Assembly: GCF_004348985.1 (NCBI RefSeq)
Contig: NZ_SMKW01000035.1
Location: 1-64,000 of the forward strand
Length of the DNA: 64,000 bases
Reading direction: 5' to 3'
DNA from: Saccharopolyspora elongata
Lineage (GTDB): Bacteria > Actinomycetota > Actinomycetes > Mycobacteriales > Pseudonocardiaceae
A program made the position numbers and the translations under genes. Below the pieces are notes generated by a model. That model did not search any database and was not told the origin of the DNA. It saw only the letters and a list, made by a program, of their open reading frames with translations. The first letter of the stretch is position 1, and each line of letters starts with the position of its first letter. Below are positions 45,989 to 54,424 of the stretch, piece after piece.

Positions 45989-46036
45989 CCGCAATTTCAA
46001 TGGAAATCGGACCTCTGATTTCCATTGAAATTGCGG
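45989..46036. terminator. Perfect 20-bp AT-rich palindrome between convergent genes
   Basis: Arms 45989-46008 and 46017-46036 pair fully around an 8-nt loop. The flanks CCGCAATTTC match the palindrome at 30959, but the 12-bp core is inverted (TTTCAATGGAAA here, TTTCCATTGAAA there). Confidence 0.8.
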
Positions 46037-46048
46037 ACGTTCACCCGA

Positions 46049-47302
46049 TCAGCTGCGGATGAGGCGGTCCAGGACGTCGAGGGCGACCGGCATCGCCGAC
46101 TCGTCGATGTCGAACAGCGGGTTGTGGTGCGGCGCCGTGTTCCCGCCGCCGACCGTCATGTAGGTGGCGATGCCCCCTGCGCGCTGGACCTCGCGGGCGA
46201 ACAGGCTGGCGTCGTCGCTGCCGCCCATCTGCTTGAACCCGTCGGTGGTTCCGGCGTCGGGGAGCTCCGCCGCGATCCGGTCGATGGCGTCCACCAGCTC
46301 CGCGTCGCAGTCCATAGTGGCCGATCCGCCGGTCTCGACCACGTCCACGCCGACCCCGTGCATCGCGCCCGAGCCGCGCAGCGCGGTCTTGATGCGCTCG
46401 GTCAGGTCGGCGCTCACGTCGGAGTCCGTGGACCGCGCCTCCAACGTCATCTCCGCCCACGACGGCACGATGTTGACGTTGTCGCCGCCGTGCAGCGTGC
46501 CCACGTTGATCCGGGTGTCCGCGGTGGAGTACCGCGGCAGCGCCATCACGTTGAGCAGCGCGCTCGCCGCCGTGACCAGCGCGTTCGCGCCCTGCTCCGG
46601 CGCTCCCGCGGCGTGCGCGGCCGTGCCGGTGAACCTGGCGCGCATCTTGGTGGTCGCGAGCAGGCCCTGGATCCCGCCGCTGACCTTCCCCGCCGGCTCG
46701 TCGAGCCCGAGGTGCACCGCGACGAACCGGTCGATGCCTTCGGCCGCCCCGGCGGCGATCATCGACGCGGCCCCGCGGCCGCCCTCCTCGGCGGGCTGGA
46801 ACAGGAACCGGGCCGTGCCCGCGAAGTCGTTGTCGGCGACCAATCGGCTCGCCAGGCCGAGGCCGATGGCGGTGTGGCTGTCGTGCGCGCAGGCGTGCAT
46901 CGCGCCGTAGTCGCAGCGGAATCCCCCTGCCGTCGGGGCGTGTTCCGGGCTGTCGGACTCCGCCAGCGGCAGGGCGTCCATGTCGAACCGCAGGCCCCAC
47001 ACCGGACCCGGCCGGTTGCCCTCGACCTCGGCGATCACCGCCGTGCCGAACTCGGCAGCGTGCTCGACGCCCGCGGCGTCGGCGCCGGTGTTCACGGCCC
47101 GCTCCGCGAACAGCTCGCGCCGCTCGGCGGTCGGGTAGTCGACCACGGCGTCCGCCCGCATCGCGGCCCGGCCGGTCAGCGGCTCCAGGCCCAGCGCCCG
47201 CAGCCGCGACGCGACGATGCTGGACGTGCGGATCTCCAGGAACGCGGGCTCGGCGTACCGGTGGAAGTCGCGCCGCAGCGCCACGAGCTCGTCGAACTGC
47301 AT
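46049..47302 (-). CDS. M20-family amidohydrolase (AbgB-like)
   Basis: A 417-residue M20D peptidase/amidase from the second of two adjacent ATGs (AAGGAG spacing fits 47302; 47305 is possible). Metal ligands are seen in GLRFDMDALPL, MHACAHDSHTAIGLG and QPAEEGGRGA. The dimerisation/lid part contains FTGTAAHAAGAPEQGAN. AbgA/AbgB-type enzymes cleave p-aminobenzoyl-glutamate or other N-acyl amino acids. It lies 20 bp after an AbgT transporter gene, so the pair probably imports and splits an aminoacyl compound. Confidence 0.9.
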   Translation of the reverse strand: MQFDELVALRRDFHRYAEPAFLEIRTSSIVASRLRALGLEPLTGRAAMRADAVVDYPTAERRELFAERAVNTGADAAGVEHAAEFGTAVIAEVEGNRPGPVWGLRFDMDALPLAESDSPEHAPTAGGFRCDYGAMHACAHDSHTAIGLGLASRLVADNDFAGTARFLFQPAEEGGRGAASMIAAGAAEGIDRFVAVHLGLDEPAGKVSGGIQGLLATTKMRARFTGTAAHAAGAPEQGANALVTAASALLNVMALPRYSTADTRINVGTLHGGDNVNIVPSWAEMTLEARSTDSDVSADLTERIKTALRGSGAMHGVGVDVVETGGSATMDCDAELVDAIDRIAAELPDAGTTDGFKQMGGSDDASLFAREVQRAGGIATYMTVGGGNTAPHHNPLFDIDESAMPVALDVLDRLIRS

Positions 47303-47322
47303 CATCTCTCCTTTGTAGACGG

Positions 47323-48846
47323 TCACAGTCGGATGCCGGCGCCAGGTCCCACCGGCAGGTCGAAGAAGTAGAACACCGCGAGGATCAGCAGCCACACCGC
47401 GAAGAACGGCAGCACGAAGACGCTCAGCCGGGCCAGCAGGGTGCCCAGCTGCGTCTCCGGCTGGTACTTCCGGTTCACGCTCAGCAGGATGTAGACGTAG
47501 GCGTTGAGCGGGCTGACCGCCTGCGTGGTCGAGTCGCCGATCCGGTACGCGGCCTGGATGAACGCGGGGTCGTAGCCGAGGATGGTGAACGCCGGGATCA
47601 TCACCGGCGCCAGCAGCGACCACAGCGCCGAACCCGAGGTGACGAACAGGTTCGCCACGGTCGCCAGCAGCACCATCACGATGATCGCCGGGAAGCCCGT
47701 CAGGTTCGCAGCCCGCAGCCCGTCGGCGGCGCCGACGGCGATCAGCGTGCCCAGGTTCGACCAGGTGAACAGCGCGATGAACTGCGCCGCGACGAAGATG
47801 AACACGATGTAGCCGGCCATGTCCTTGACCGTCTCGGTCATCATCCGCGGCACGTCGGCGCGTTCGGCGACGGTGCCCGCGGTGCGCCCGTAGACCAGCC
47901 CGGCCAGCAGGAAGGCGATGATGATCAGCGGGACGATGCTCTCCAGGAACGGCGAGGGCACCAGCGCGCCGCCGTCGCCGCGCAGGAAGCTGCCGGGCAG
48001 CAGCCAGGTGCCGAACGCCAGCACGACGTAGCCGGCGAGCACCGCGAACGCCCGCCACACGCCCTTGCGCTGCCGCGCGGTCAGTTCCGCCACCTGCTCG
48101 CCGTCGGGATCGGTCCACGGCCCGAGCCGCGGCTCCAGCACCCGGTCGATCAGGAATCCACCGACCAGCGGGAGCAGCAGGCCCGCGGTCGCGGCGAAGA
48201 AGTAGTTCATCGCGATGTGGGTGTGCACCTCGGTGGCCAGCGGCGCGATCTGCAGCGCCTTGCGGGTGATGCCCTCCAGCAGCCCGTCCAGCGAACCGAC
48301 CAGGATGCCGCCCGCGTAACCCGTTGCGCCGCAGGCGAAAGCGCCGATCAGGCCGGCCACCGGGTGCCGCCCGGCGGCCTTGAACATCAGCGCCGCCAGC
48401 GGCGGGATGACGATCAGCGACGGATCGGACATCACGTGCGCCTGGCACGCCACGAACGCCACCACGTAGGGCAGCAGCCAGCGCGGCGCGCGGCCGAAGA
48501 CGAGGGTGACCGCGGCGGTCAGGAACCCGGTCCGCTCGGCGAATCCGACGACGAGCATCATCGCCAGCACCGTGCCCAGCGGCGGGAAGCCGATGAAGTT
48601 GTCCACGAAGTTCGTCAGGAACCACACCAGGCCGTCGGTGCTGAGCACCGCGCGCACCGGGATCGGCTCGGGCTTGCCCGGCACTTCGACGGTGACGCCG
48701 AATGCCGCCACCGCGGTGGAGATCACCGCCAGCGCGGTCAGCAGGTAGACGAACAGGAAGAACGGCTCGGGAATCCGGCTGCCGAGCCGTTCGATCCCGG
48801 CGAAGACCCGATCCAGTCGGGTGGGCCGGGTACGCGCTGTGTCCAT
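47323..48846 (-). CDS. AbgT-family transporter
   Basis: A 507-residue membrane protein from ATG 48846. It has family landmarks PEPFFLFVYLLTALAVIST, MSDPSLIVIPPLAALMF and SGSALWSLLAPVMIPAF, with 11-12 hydrophobic segments. AbgT proteins import p-aminobenzoyl-glutamate in E. coli, and some export sulfonamides. The adjacent M20 amidohydrolase supports import. It is divergent from an Lrp-type gene, separated by 117 bp. Confidence 0.92.
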   Translation of the reverse strand: MDTARTRPTRLDRVFAGIERLGSRIPEPFFLFVYLLTALAVISTAVAAFGVTVEVPGKPEPIPVRAVLSTDGLVWFLTNFVDNFIGFPPLGTVLAMMLVVGFAERTGFLTAAVTLVFGRAPRWLLPYVVAFVACQAHVMSDPSLIVIPPLAALMFKAAGRHPVAGLIGAFACGATGYAGGILVGSLDGLLEGITRKALQIAPLATEVHTHIAMNYFFAATAGLLLPLVGGFLIDRVLEPRLGPWTDPDGEQVAELTARQRKGVWRAFAVLAGYVVLAFGTWLLPGSFLRGDGGALVPSPFLESIVPLIIIAFLLAGLVYGRTAGTVAERADVPRMMTETVKDMAGYIVFIFVAAQFIALFTWSNLGTLIAVGAADGLRAANLTGFPAIIVMVLLATVANLFVTSGSALWSLLAPVMIPAFTILGYDPAFIQAAYRIGDSTTQAVSPLNAYVYILLSVNRKYQPETQLGTLLARLSVFVLPFFAVWLLILAVFYFFDLPVGPGAGIRL

Positions 48847-48963
48847 GTGATCTCCGGGCGCAGTCGAACTCGTCGCGGGCTCGAACCCGCAGTGGGGCAA
48901 GGGTGGACAAGCCGTCAGTCGCGCTGCTTGGATTGCCGGAAACGGTCACATGAAGGTTCCTGC

Positions 48964-50016
48964 ATGCAAGATTCGTCCAATCTCGACGAGTTGGACCTGG
49001 CCCTGGTCAACGCCGTGCAGATCGCCCCGCGCGGCTCCTGGCAGGTGCTCGGCGCGGTGCTCGGAGTCGACCCGAGCACGGTGGCCCGCCGGTGGCAGCG
49101 GATCACCGAGCAAGGCCTGGTGTGGATGACCGCGTACGCGCGGCTGACCGCGCCGTCGGCGCACGTGCTCGGCTGCGTGGAGATCGACTGCCTGCCGGCC
49201 GAGCGGGACGGGCTGGCGATGCTGCTCGCGCGGCTGCCGCAGGTCGTTTCGGTGCACCACGTCGGCAGCGGGCGGGACCTGTTCGTGATCATCAACGCGC
49301 GGAGCCTGCCCGCGCTGTCCCGGTTCGTGCTGGACGAGCTCAGCCACCATCCCGGCGTCCGGCGCACCAGCGTGCACACGGCCACCACGGTCTACGGCGA
49401 GGGCGCGCACTGGCGGCTGAACGCGCTCACCCCCGCACAGCGCGCCGAGCTGGCGGACCACGCGCCGCCGCGCGCCCGCCAGGGCGTGCTGACCGAGCAG
49501 GACCGCGACCTGCTCGTCGCGCTGAGCGTCGACGGCCGTCGTTCCGTGGCGGAGCTCGCCGCGCTGACCGGCACCAGCGTGTCCACCGCGCGGCGGCGGC
49601 TGGTGCGGCTCGTGGACCACGGCCTGGTGTCGATCCGCTGCGAGGTCGCGCAGAGCCTCACCGGCTGGCCGATCTCGGCGATCTTCTGGGCGAACGTGCC
49701 GCCCGACGAGCTCGCCGCGGTGGGCCGGACGTTGGCGAAGCTGCCGGAGATCCGGTTCTGCGCGGCGGTGACGGGACGGCACAACCTGGTGATGATCGTC
49801 TGGTTGCGGTCGACGGAGGACAGCCAGCACCTGGAGGAGCGCCTGGCGGCCCGCCTGCCGTCGCTGTCCCTGGCGGAACGCGCGATCACCCTGCACCAGC
49901 TGAAGCGCCAGTCCCGCCTGCTGGACGACCTCGGCCGCAGCACCGAGGTGGTCCCCACCGACCCCTGGTCCGACCTCCACCTGGGGCCCCGCGAGCGGTC
50001 GCCCAATTTTGCCTAA
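48964..50016 (+). CDS. Lrp/AsnC-family regulator with two AsnC units
   Basis: A 350-residue protein from ATG 48964. Helix-turn-helix 1 is at about residues 10-50 (LGAVLGVDPSTVARRWQRIT) with an AsnC ligand domain after it; helix-turn-helix 2 is at about 185-225 (VAELAALTGTSVSTARRRL) with a second ligand domain. This duplicated form is about twice the usual Lrp length. It is divergent from the AbgT-M20 operon and likely controls it. Its TAA stop lies in the loop region of a terminator hairpin. Confidence 0.92.
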   Translation: MQDSSNLDELDLALVNAVQIAPRGSWQVLGAVLGVDPSTVARRWQRITEQGLVWMTAYARLTAPSAHVLGCVEIDCLPAERDGLAMLLARLPQVVSVHHVGSGRDLFVIINARSLPALSRFVLDELSHHPGVRRTSVHTATTVYGEGAHWRLNALTPAQRAELADHAPPRARQGVLTEQDRDLLVALSVDGRRSVAELAALTGTSVSTARRRLVRLVDHGLVSIRCEVAQSLTGWPISAIFWANVPPDELAAVGRTLAKLPEIRFCAAVTGRHNLVMIVWLRSTEDSQHLEERLAARLPSLSLAERAITLHQLKRQSRLLDDLGRSTEVVPTDPWSDLHLGPRERSPNFA

Positions 50017-50104
50017 AATTGGGAATCGTTTCTGGAATCCGGAGAGGCTCCCAATTTTGCCTAAAATTGGGAGCCTCGAGAGGTGCCCGACTTTGCCTGA
50101 AAGT
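50002..50104. terminator. Three related hairpins with GCCT loops
   Basis: Hairpin 1 (50002-50023) is CCCAATTTT-GCCT-AAAATTGGG and includes the Lrp stop codon. Hairpin 2 (50044-50077) repeats it with arms extended to 15 bp. Hairpin 3 (50090-50104) is ACTTT-GCCTG-AAAGT. They separate convergent lrp-type and gntR-type genes. Confidence 0.8.
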
Positions 50105-50119
50105 GCGTATTCGCTAGCT

Positions 50120-50818
50120 TCAGGGGCGCTTGTCGATCACGTGGGTGCGGAGGTCTTCGGAGGTCTGCGCGAGGTGGTCGATCATCGCCTGCCTGGCCGT
50201 CGCCGGATCTCCCGACTCCAGCGCGTGCAGGATCCTGGTGTGGTGCTCGATCGCGTTGGCGCGGATCTCGCGGACGGACGAGGTCTCCCGCCGGCCCTCC
50301 ACCAGCAGCCGCCCGAACGGCTCGAACATCAGCGGGATGAACGCGTTCCCCGTCGCCTGCATCACGGTGTTGTGGAAGGCGATGTCGGCCGCGACGAACA
50401 GCTCCACGTCGTCGGTGTCGGCGGCGGACTGCATGTCCTGCAGCTGTTCGCGCAGCTGCGCCAGGTCGGTCGCGGTCCGCTTGACGGCGGCGAGCTCGGC
50501 GGCCCCGACCTCCAGCAGTCGGCGCGCGTCGATCAGGCTCTCCGAGACCACCCGGCTCGACCGGGGCGCGGTGGCGGCCCGGATCATCGGATCCAGCGCG
50601 GTCCACTGCGCGGGCGGGTTCACGTAGGTTCCGCGACCCCGCTGGATGCGCACGACGTTCTGCACCCGGAGCGCCTTGACGGCCTCGCGGACGGTCAGCC
50701 GGCTCACGGAGAACTGCTCGGCGAGCTCGCTCTCGGACGGCAGCGCGACCCCGGGCGGATGGGTGCCGTCGATGATCGCCCCGAGCAGCCGCTCGGCGAG
50801 CTCTTCCGGCAGCGACAC
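50120..50818 (-). CDS. GntR-family regulator with FCD domain
   Basis: A 232-residue regulator from GTG 50818 (GAGGGGG 5 nt upstream; an ATG at 50902 is possible but adds a poor leader). The winged helix is at about 8-72 (ESELAEQFSVSRLTVREAVK, GRGTYVNP). The FCD domain has FVAADIAFHNTVMQATGN and NAIEHHTRILHALESGD, with histidines that commonly bind metal. Target unknown. Upstream is repeat copy D. Confidence 0.9.
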   Translation of the reverse strand: MSLPEELAERLLGAIIDGTHPPGVALPSESELAEQFSVSRLTVREAVKALRVQNVVRIQRGRGTYVNPPAQWTALDPMIRAATAPRSSRVVSESLIDARRLLEVGAAELAAVKRTATDLAQLREQLQDMQSAADTDDVELFVAADIAFHNTVMQATGNAFIPLMFEPFGRLLVEGRRETSSVREIRANAIEHHTRILHALESGDPATARQAMIDHLAQTSEDLRTHVIDKRP

Positions 50819-50932
50819 CCGGACCCCCTCGCGCGACTTCAGATGCCCAGAACCCAGCGACCCTAAACGCCCCGTCCTCGCCCGGTCAAGCCCGCGGTCC
50901 ACTGAGGACCGCCCGCGGCCGCCGCCGGATGG

Positions 50933-51187
50933 CTATAGAGGCTGTTTTGGATGTCGTGGTGTGAGGTGTGGTATCGCGGGGTTTTGTCTTTGAAGCGGCG
51001 CCGCTTAGCCGCCCTCGCAGCTTGCACCGCCGCGGGTTCTCAGGTGTCTTCTCGCGAGGACAGCCCCGACGTGGTGAATTGGCATTCATGAGTCGGGGAT
51101 CCCACAGCGAGAAGGCGACCGTAATTCCCGCAGGGGGGCCGCTACCCGCACCGCCACGCAGAGCAAGTTTGGAAGCAGGCTCTATAG
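50933..51187 (+). repeat. Dispersed structured intergenic repeat, copy D, with terminal inverted repeats
   Basis: The most complete copy. Its ends CTATAGAGGCTG (50933-50944) and CAGGCTCTATAG (51176-51187) are inverted repeats with one mismatch. If the element begins at GAGGCTG, the flanking TATA on both sides is a possible target duplication. Inside are AAGCGGCGCCGCTT, the GTCTTCTCGC/GCGAGAAGGC stem, CCCCGAC/GTCGGGG and the apical TGAAT-TGGC-ATTCA hairpin. One stretch after the main stem has diverged. It forms the 5' leader of the RpiR-type gene. Confidence 0.9.
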
Positions 51188-51227
51188 TCCGATGTGGTGG
51201 GGTTCCGCGGACTTGGTGGGGTTCTTC

Positions 51228-52079
51228 ATGAGTGGTCGAGCTCCCGTGGTGGAGTTGCTCCGGCAGCAGCAGGGCACCGCCACCGCCGGGGAGCGGAAGG
51301 TCTGCCGGCTGTTGCTGGCCGACTACCCGCTCGCCGGGCTGGAGCCGGTGGCCCGGCTGGCGGCCCGGGCCGGGGTCAGTGCCCCGACCGTGCTCCGGCT
51401 GGTCGGCAAGCTGGGTTTCGTCGGCTACCCGGAGTTCCAGCAGGCGCTCAAGGACGAGCTGGGCGAGCGGCTGTCCTCGCCGCTGGACATGTACGCCAGG
51501 ACCGCGGGCCGGGGCGGCGATCACGCCCTCGACCGGTCGGTGGAGACCTTCACGCAGGGCATCCGGTCGAGCCTGGAAGCGGTGCCCGCCGCCGAGGTGG
51601 ACGCGGCGGTAGCCCTGCTCGCCGACGCGCGCCGCCCGGTGACGACCATCGGCGGCCGCTTCAGCGGGATCCTGGCGCAGTACCTCGCCGGGCACCTCCG
51701 CGAGCTGCGGCCGCGCACTGCGCACGTGCCCGACGGCGGCGGCGACCGCGCGGCCGCGCTGCTCGACATGGGGCGCCGCGACGTGGTGGTGGCGTTCGAC
51801 TACCGGCGGTACGAGAAGGGGACCATCCGGTTCGGCGACCTCGCCAAGAAGCAGGGCGCGGCGCTGATCCTGTTCACCGACCCGTGGCTGTCGCCGCTGG
51901 CGAGCTCGGCCGACATCGTGCTGCCCGCCAGCGTGCAGGCGCCGTCCCCGTTCGACTCCCTGGTCCCGGCCCTCGCCCTGGTCGAGGCGGTGGTGGCGGC
52001 GTTGGTCGACGAGCTCGGCGACGAACCGCGCAAGCGCCTGGCCCGCTACGACGACCTGGCCGACGACGTCGCGGAGTAG
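51228..52079 (+). CDS. RpiR/MurR-family regulator
   Basis: A 283-residue protein from ATG 51228. The N-terminal HTH-6 domain (residues about 5-80) has GERKVCRLLLADYPLAGLEP and VSAPTVLRLVGKLGFVGYPE. The C-terminal SIS domain (about 125-250) has VTTIGGRFSGILAQYLAGHL and an unusual AFDYRRYEKGTIRFGDLAKK. Members sense phosphosugars or other small ligands. It is convergent with the four-gene APC-GS-amidohydrolase-M20 operon and may regulate it; this is a guess from proximity. Confidence 0.9.
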   Translation: MSGRAPVVELLRQQQGTATAGERKVCRLLLADYPLAGLEPVARLAARAGVSAPTVLRLVGKLGFVGYPEFQQALKDELGERLSSPLDMYARTAGRGGDHALDRSVETFTQGIRSSLEAVPAAEVDAAVALLADARRPVTTIGGRFSGILAQYLAGHLRELRPRTAHVPDGGGDRAAALLDMGRRDVVVAFDYRRYEKGTIRFGDLAKKQGAALILFTDPWLSPLASSADIVLPASVQAPSPFDSLVPALALVEAVVAALVDELGDEPRKRLARYDDLADDVAE

Positions 52080-52105
52080 CGGTTCCGTTTCCGCTGGTAG
52101 TGGCC

Positions 52106-52147
52106 CGTGAGTACTTTGTGTCGCTATGGCAGCACAAAGTACTCACG
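52106..52147. terminator. 15-bp perfect hairpin between convergent genes
   Basis: CGTGAGTACTTTGTG pairs with CACAAAGTACTCACG around a 12-nt loop containing CTATGGC. It ends both the rpiR-type gene and the M20 operon. A relative with the same loop motif is at 57330-57377. Confidence 0.85.
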
Positions 52148-52163
52148 AGCCTGGGGCGCGGCG

Positions 52164-53294
52164 TCAGGTGGCGGCGAGGTAGCCCGCGAGCATGGCGTGG
52201 GCGACGTCGCGGATCCGGTCGTCCGGCGGGAGGAACGTGGGGGAGTGGAGCTGTTCCGCGCCGCCGTGGGTGCCGACGAACATCATCAGGGACGGGAGCA
52301 GCTCGGAGAAGTAGGAGAAGTCGTCCGACCCGGCCGAGCGCAGGTCCTCGGAGACCCGCAGGCCCAGCTCGCCGAGCAGCGGGGCGGTCGCCTTCACCAG
52401 ATTCGCGTCGTTGTCCAGGACCGGCTCGCCGTGCACGAACTCGACCTCGGCGCAGCAGCCGTGCGCGCGGGCGGTCAGGTCGGCGACCTCGACCAGTCTC
52501 TTGTGGACATCCGTGCGGTCGGCGGTCGTCATCGCGCGCACCGTGCCGCGCGCAACGGCCTGCCCTGGAACGACGTTCGCGGCGGTGCCCGCCGACAGGG
52601 TCGTCACGCTGAGCACGACCGAGGCCATCGGGTCGATGGCCCGGCTGATCATGCTCTGCAGCGCGACGATCACGTGCGCGAGCGCCATCACCGGGTCGCG
52701 CGTGCGGTGCGGGTACGCGGCGTGCCCGCCCTCGCCGCGCACGGTCAGCGTGAACTCGTCCGACGAGCCGTTGACCACGCCCGGCGTGCACGCCACCGTC
52801 CCCGCGGGCAGCAGCGGCTGCACGTGCGCGCCGATCACTGAACGGCACTGTTCTGCTTGCAGGACACCGCTTTCCGCGATCTCCGCCGCCCCAGAAGGAT
52901 AGGTCTCCTCGCGCGGTTGCAGCACCGCGAGCAGCGGCGCCGGGCCACCGACCGCGTCGACGGCGCGCGCCAGCGCGATCAACGCGGCGAGGTGCACGTC
53001 GTGGCCGCACGCATGCATCGCACCCGGATGCCGCGATGCCCAGTCGACGCCGGTCCGCTCGGTGATCGCGAGCGCGTCGAGCTCCGCTCGCACCGCGACG
53101 GCCGGGCCCTCGCCGCCGACCCGCACGACCGCGGCGGTGTCGCCGATCCTGGTCACCGCTCCCGGCAGGTTCGCCAGCGCCAGGTTCAGGGTGGGGCCCT
53201 CGGCGCCGGACACGCAGGGCCGGGCGTGGATCTGGTGGCGGATGTCCACTGCGGACTCCAGCTGCCGCTCCAGCTCCGCCAGCAGCCGCTTCAC
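52164..53294 (-). CDS. M20-family amidohydrolase
   Basis: A 376-residue M20 peptidase/amidase from GTG 53294, which overlaps the upstream stop by 4 bp (GTGA). Metal-binding segments are AVRAELDALAI, MHACGHDVHLAALIALARA and LQPREETYPSG; the lid has VRGEGGHAAYPHRTRDPVMA. It hydrolyses an amide such as an N-acyl amino acid or gamma-glutamyl-type bond. As last gene of an operon with a GS-like ligase and an amidohydrolase, it may remove a protecting acyl or glutamyl group. Confidence 0.88.
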   Translation of the reverse strand: MKRLLAELERQLESAVDIRHQIHARPCVSGAEGPTLNLALANLPGAVTRIGDTAAVVRVGGEGPAVAVRAELDALAITERTGVDWASRHPGAMHACGHDVHLAALIALARAVDAVGGPAPLLAVLQPREETYPSGAAEIAESGVLQAEQCRSVIGAHVQPLLPAGTVACTPGVVNGSSDEFTLTVRGEGGHAAYPHRTRDPVMALAHVIVALQSMISRAIDPMASVVLSVTTLSAGTAANVVPGQAVARGTVRAMTTADRTDVHKRLVEVADLTARAHGCCAEVEFVHGEPVLDNDANLVKATAPLLGELGLRVSEDLRSAGSDDFSYFSELLPSLMMFVGTHGGAEQLHSPTFLPPDDRIRDVAHAMLAGYLAAT

Positions 53295-54424
53295 TGCTGG
53301 TCCAGCCGGTAGACGCGGCGCGCGTTGTCCTGGCCGATCATGCGGGCCACCCGGAACGCGTCGGGCTCGGACCACTCGCCTGCCTCGACCCACTCCGAAA
53401 GCGCCTTGCGCATTCCCCGCCGCCACAGCAGCGCGCCGAGGTAGTGCAGTTCCGGCGGGCCCCAGGCGTCCGAGGAGAACAGGATCTTCGCGAACGGCGC
53501 GAGCTCCAGCGACTCGGCGACCACGGCGTCGGAGCGGACGCCGCTGTAGTTCACCCCGAGCCCCACGTCGAAGTACACGTGCGGGAACACCTGGGCCAGG
53601 TATCCGGCGTTGCGGTGGAACGGGTAGCAGTGCAACAGCATCAGGTCGACACCGGAGGGCTCGACCAGCTTGATGAACCGCGTCAGCAGCAGCGGGTCGC
53701 AGCGGTGCAGCTCGACGTCGGGATCGCCGTACCCGGCGTGCAGCTGCAACGGCAGGCCCCGGTCGACGCCCGACCACAGCAGGAAGCGCAGCAGCACCGG
53801 GTCGTCCACGCGCGTGGAGCCGGACCGCAGCCAGTTCCCGGCGGCTGCGACGACTTCCGCCTCCGACGGGCGCTGCGGATCGAAGTCGAAGCCGTAGCGG
53901 TAGGCGACGATGCTCTTGAGCCCGACCGCATCGACCGTGCGCTGCGCGAGCACCTCCGGGAACCGCGACGGCAGCTCGGCCGCGCCCACTCCGCTGCGCG
54001 CGAGGTCTTCCAGCACCGCCTCCAGGCGGACCACCTCGTCGGCCGGGACGCCGGAGGCCGACGCCATCCCGTCGGGGGAGAGGATCTCGTCGCCCTTGTA
54101 GCCGGTCTCGACCAGGTAGTGCCCGATGCCGCTGGCGGCCAGCAGCCGCCGGGTGACCTCCTCGGCCCCGAGTTCTTCCCGCCGCGCCACGTAGTCGGCC
54201 GCATCGGCGTGCGCGGTCAGGCCGAGGAGCGGGGCGCACCAGCGGCGGATGGCGAAGCCCAGCTGCGAGTCGAACTGGGTCATCCACGCCGGCACCGGCC
54301 GGTCGGATTCGGTGAGCATCAGTTCCAGCGCCGGGCGGTCCACCTCACCGGCCAGCGCGCCGTGCACGTGGTGGTCCACCAGCGGCAGGCCGTCGACGGC
54401 CGCCGCGAGGTCCTCAGTAGACAT
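53291..54424 (-). CDS. Amidohydrolase-2 family protein (FluG N-terminal-domain type)
   Basis: A 377-residue TIM-barrel hydrolase with metal motif VDHHVHG near the start, LQLHAGYGDPDVEL, and SSDAWGPPELHYLG supplying the late aspartate. It resembles the amidohydrolase half of fungal FluG and plant nodulin/GS fusions, in which it is joined to a glutamine-synthetase-like half. Here the GS-like half is the separate gene just upstream, overlapping by 11 bp. A shared substrate is therefore likely. Confidence 0.85.
   Translation of the reverse strand: MSTEDLAAAVDGLPLVDHHVHGALAGEVDRPALELMLTESDRPVPAWMTQFDSQLGFAIRRWCAPLLGLTAHADAADYVARREELGAEEVTRRLLAASGIGHYLVETGYKGDEILSPDGMASASGVPADEVVRLEAVLEDLARSGVGAAELPSRFPEVLAQRTVDAVGLKSIVAYRYGFDFDPQRPSEAEVVAAAGNWLRSGSTRVDDPVLLRFLLWSGVDRGLPLQLHAGYGDPDVELHRCDPLLLTRFIKLVEPSGVDLMLLHCYPFHRNAGYLAQVFPHVYFDVGLGVNYSGVRSDAVVAESLELAPFAKILFSSDAWGPPELHYLGALLWRRGMRKALSEWVEAGEWSEPDAFRVARMIGQDNARRVYRLDQQ

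Noticed and set aside
47303..48949. 966-residue fusion of the M20 amidohydrolase with upstream sequence
   Set aside because: The extra part is the shifted frame of the AbgT gene; AAGGAG before ATG 47302 marks the true start.
50002..50104. Possible CRISPR-like repeats
   Set aside because: Only two or three self-complementary units with unequal spacing at a convergent gene junction; no cas genes.
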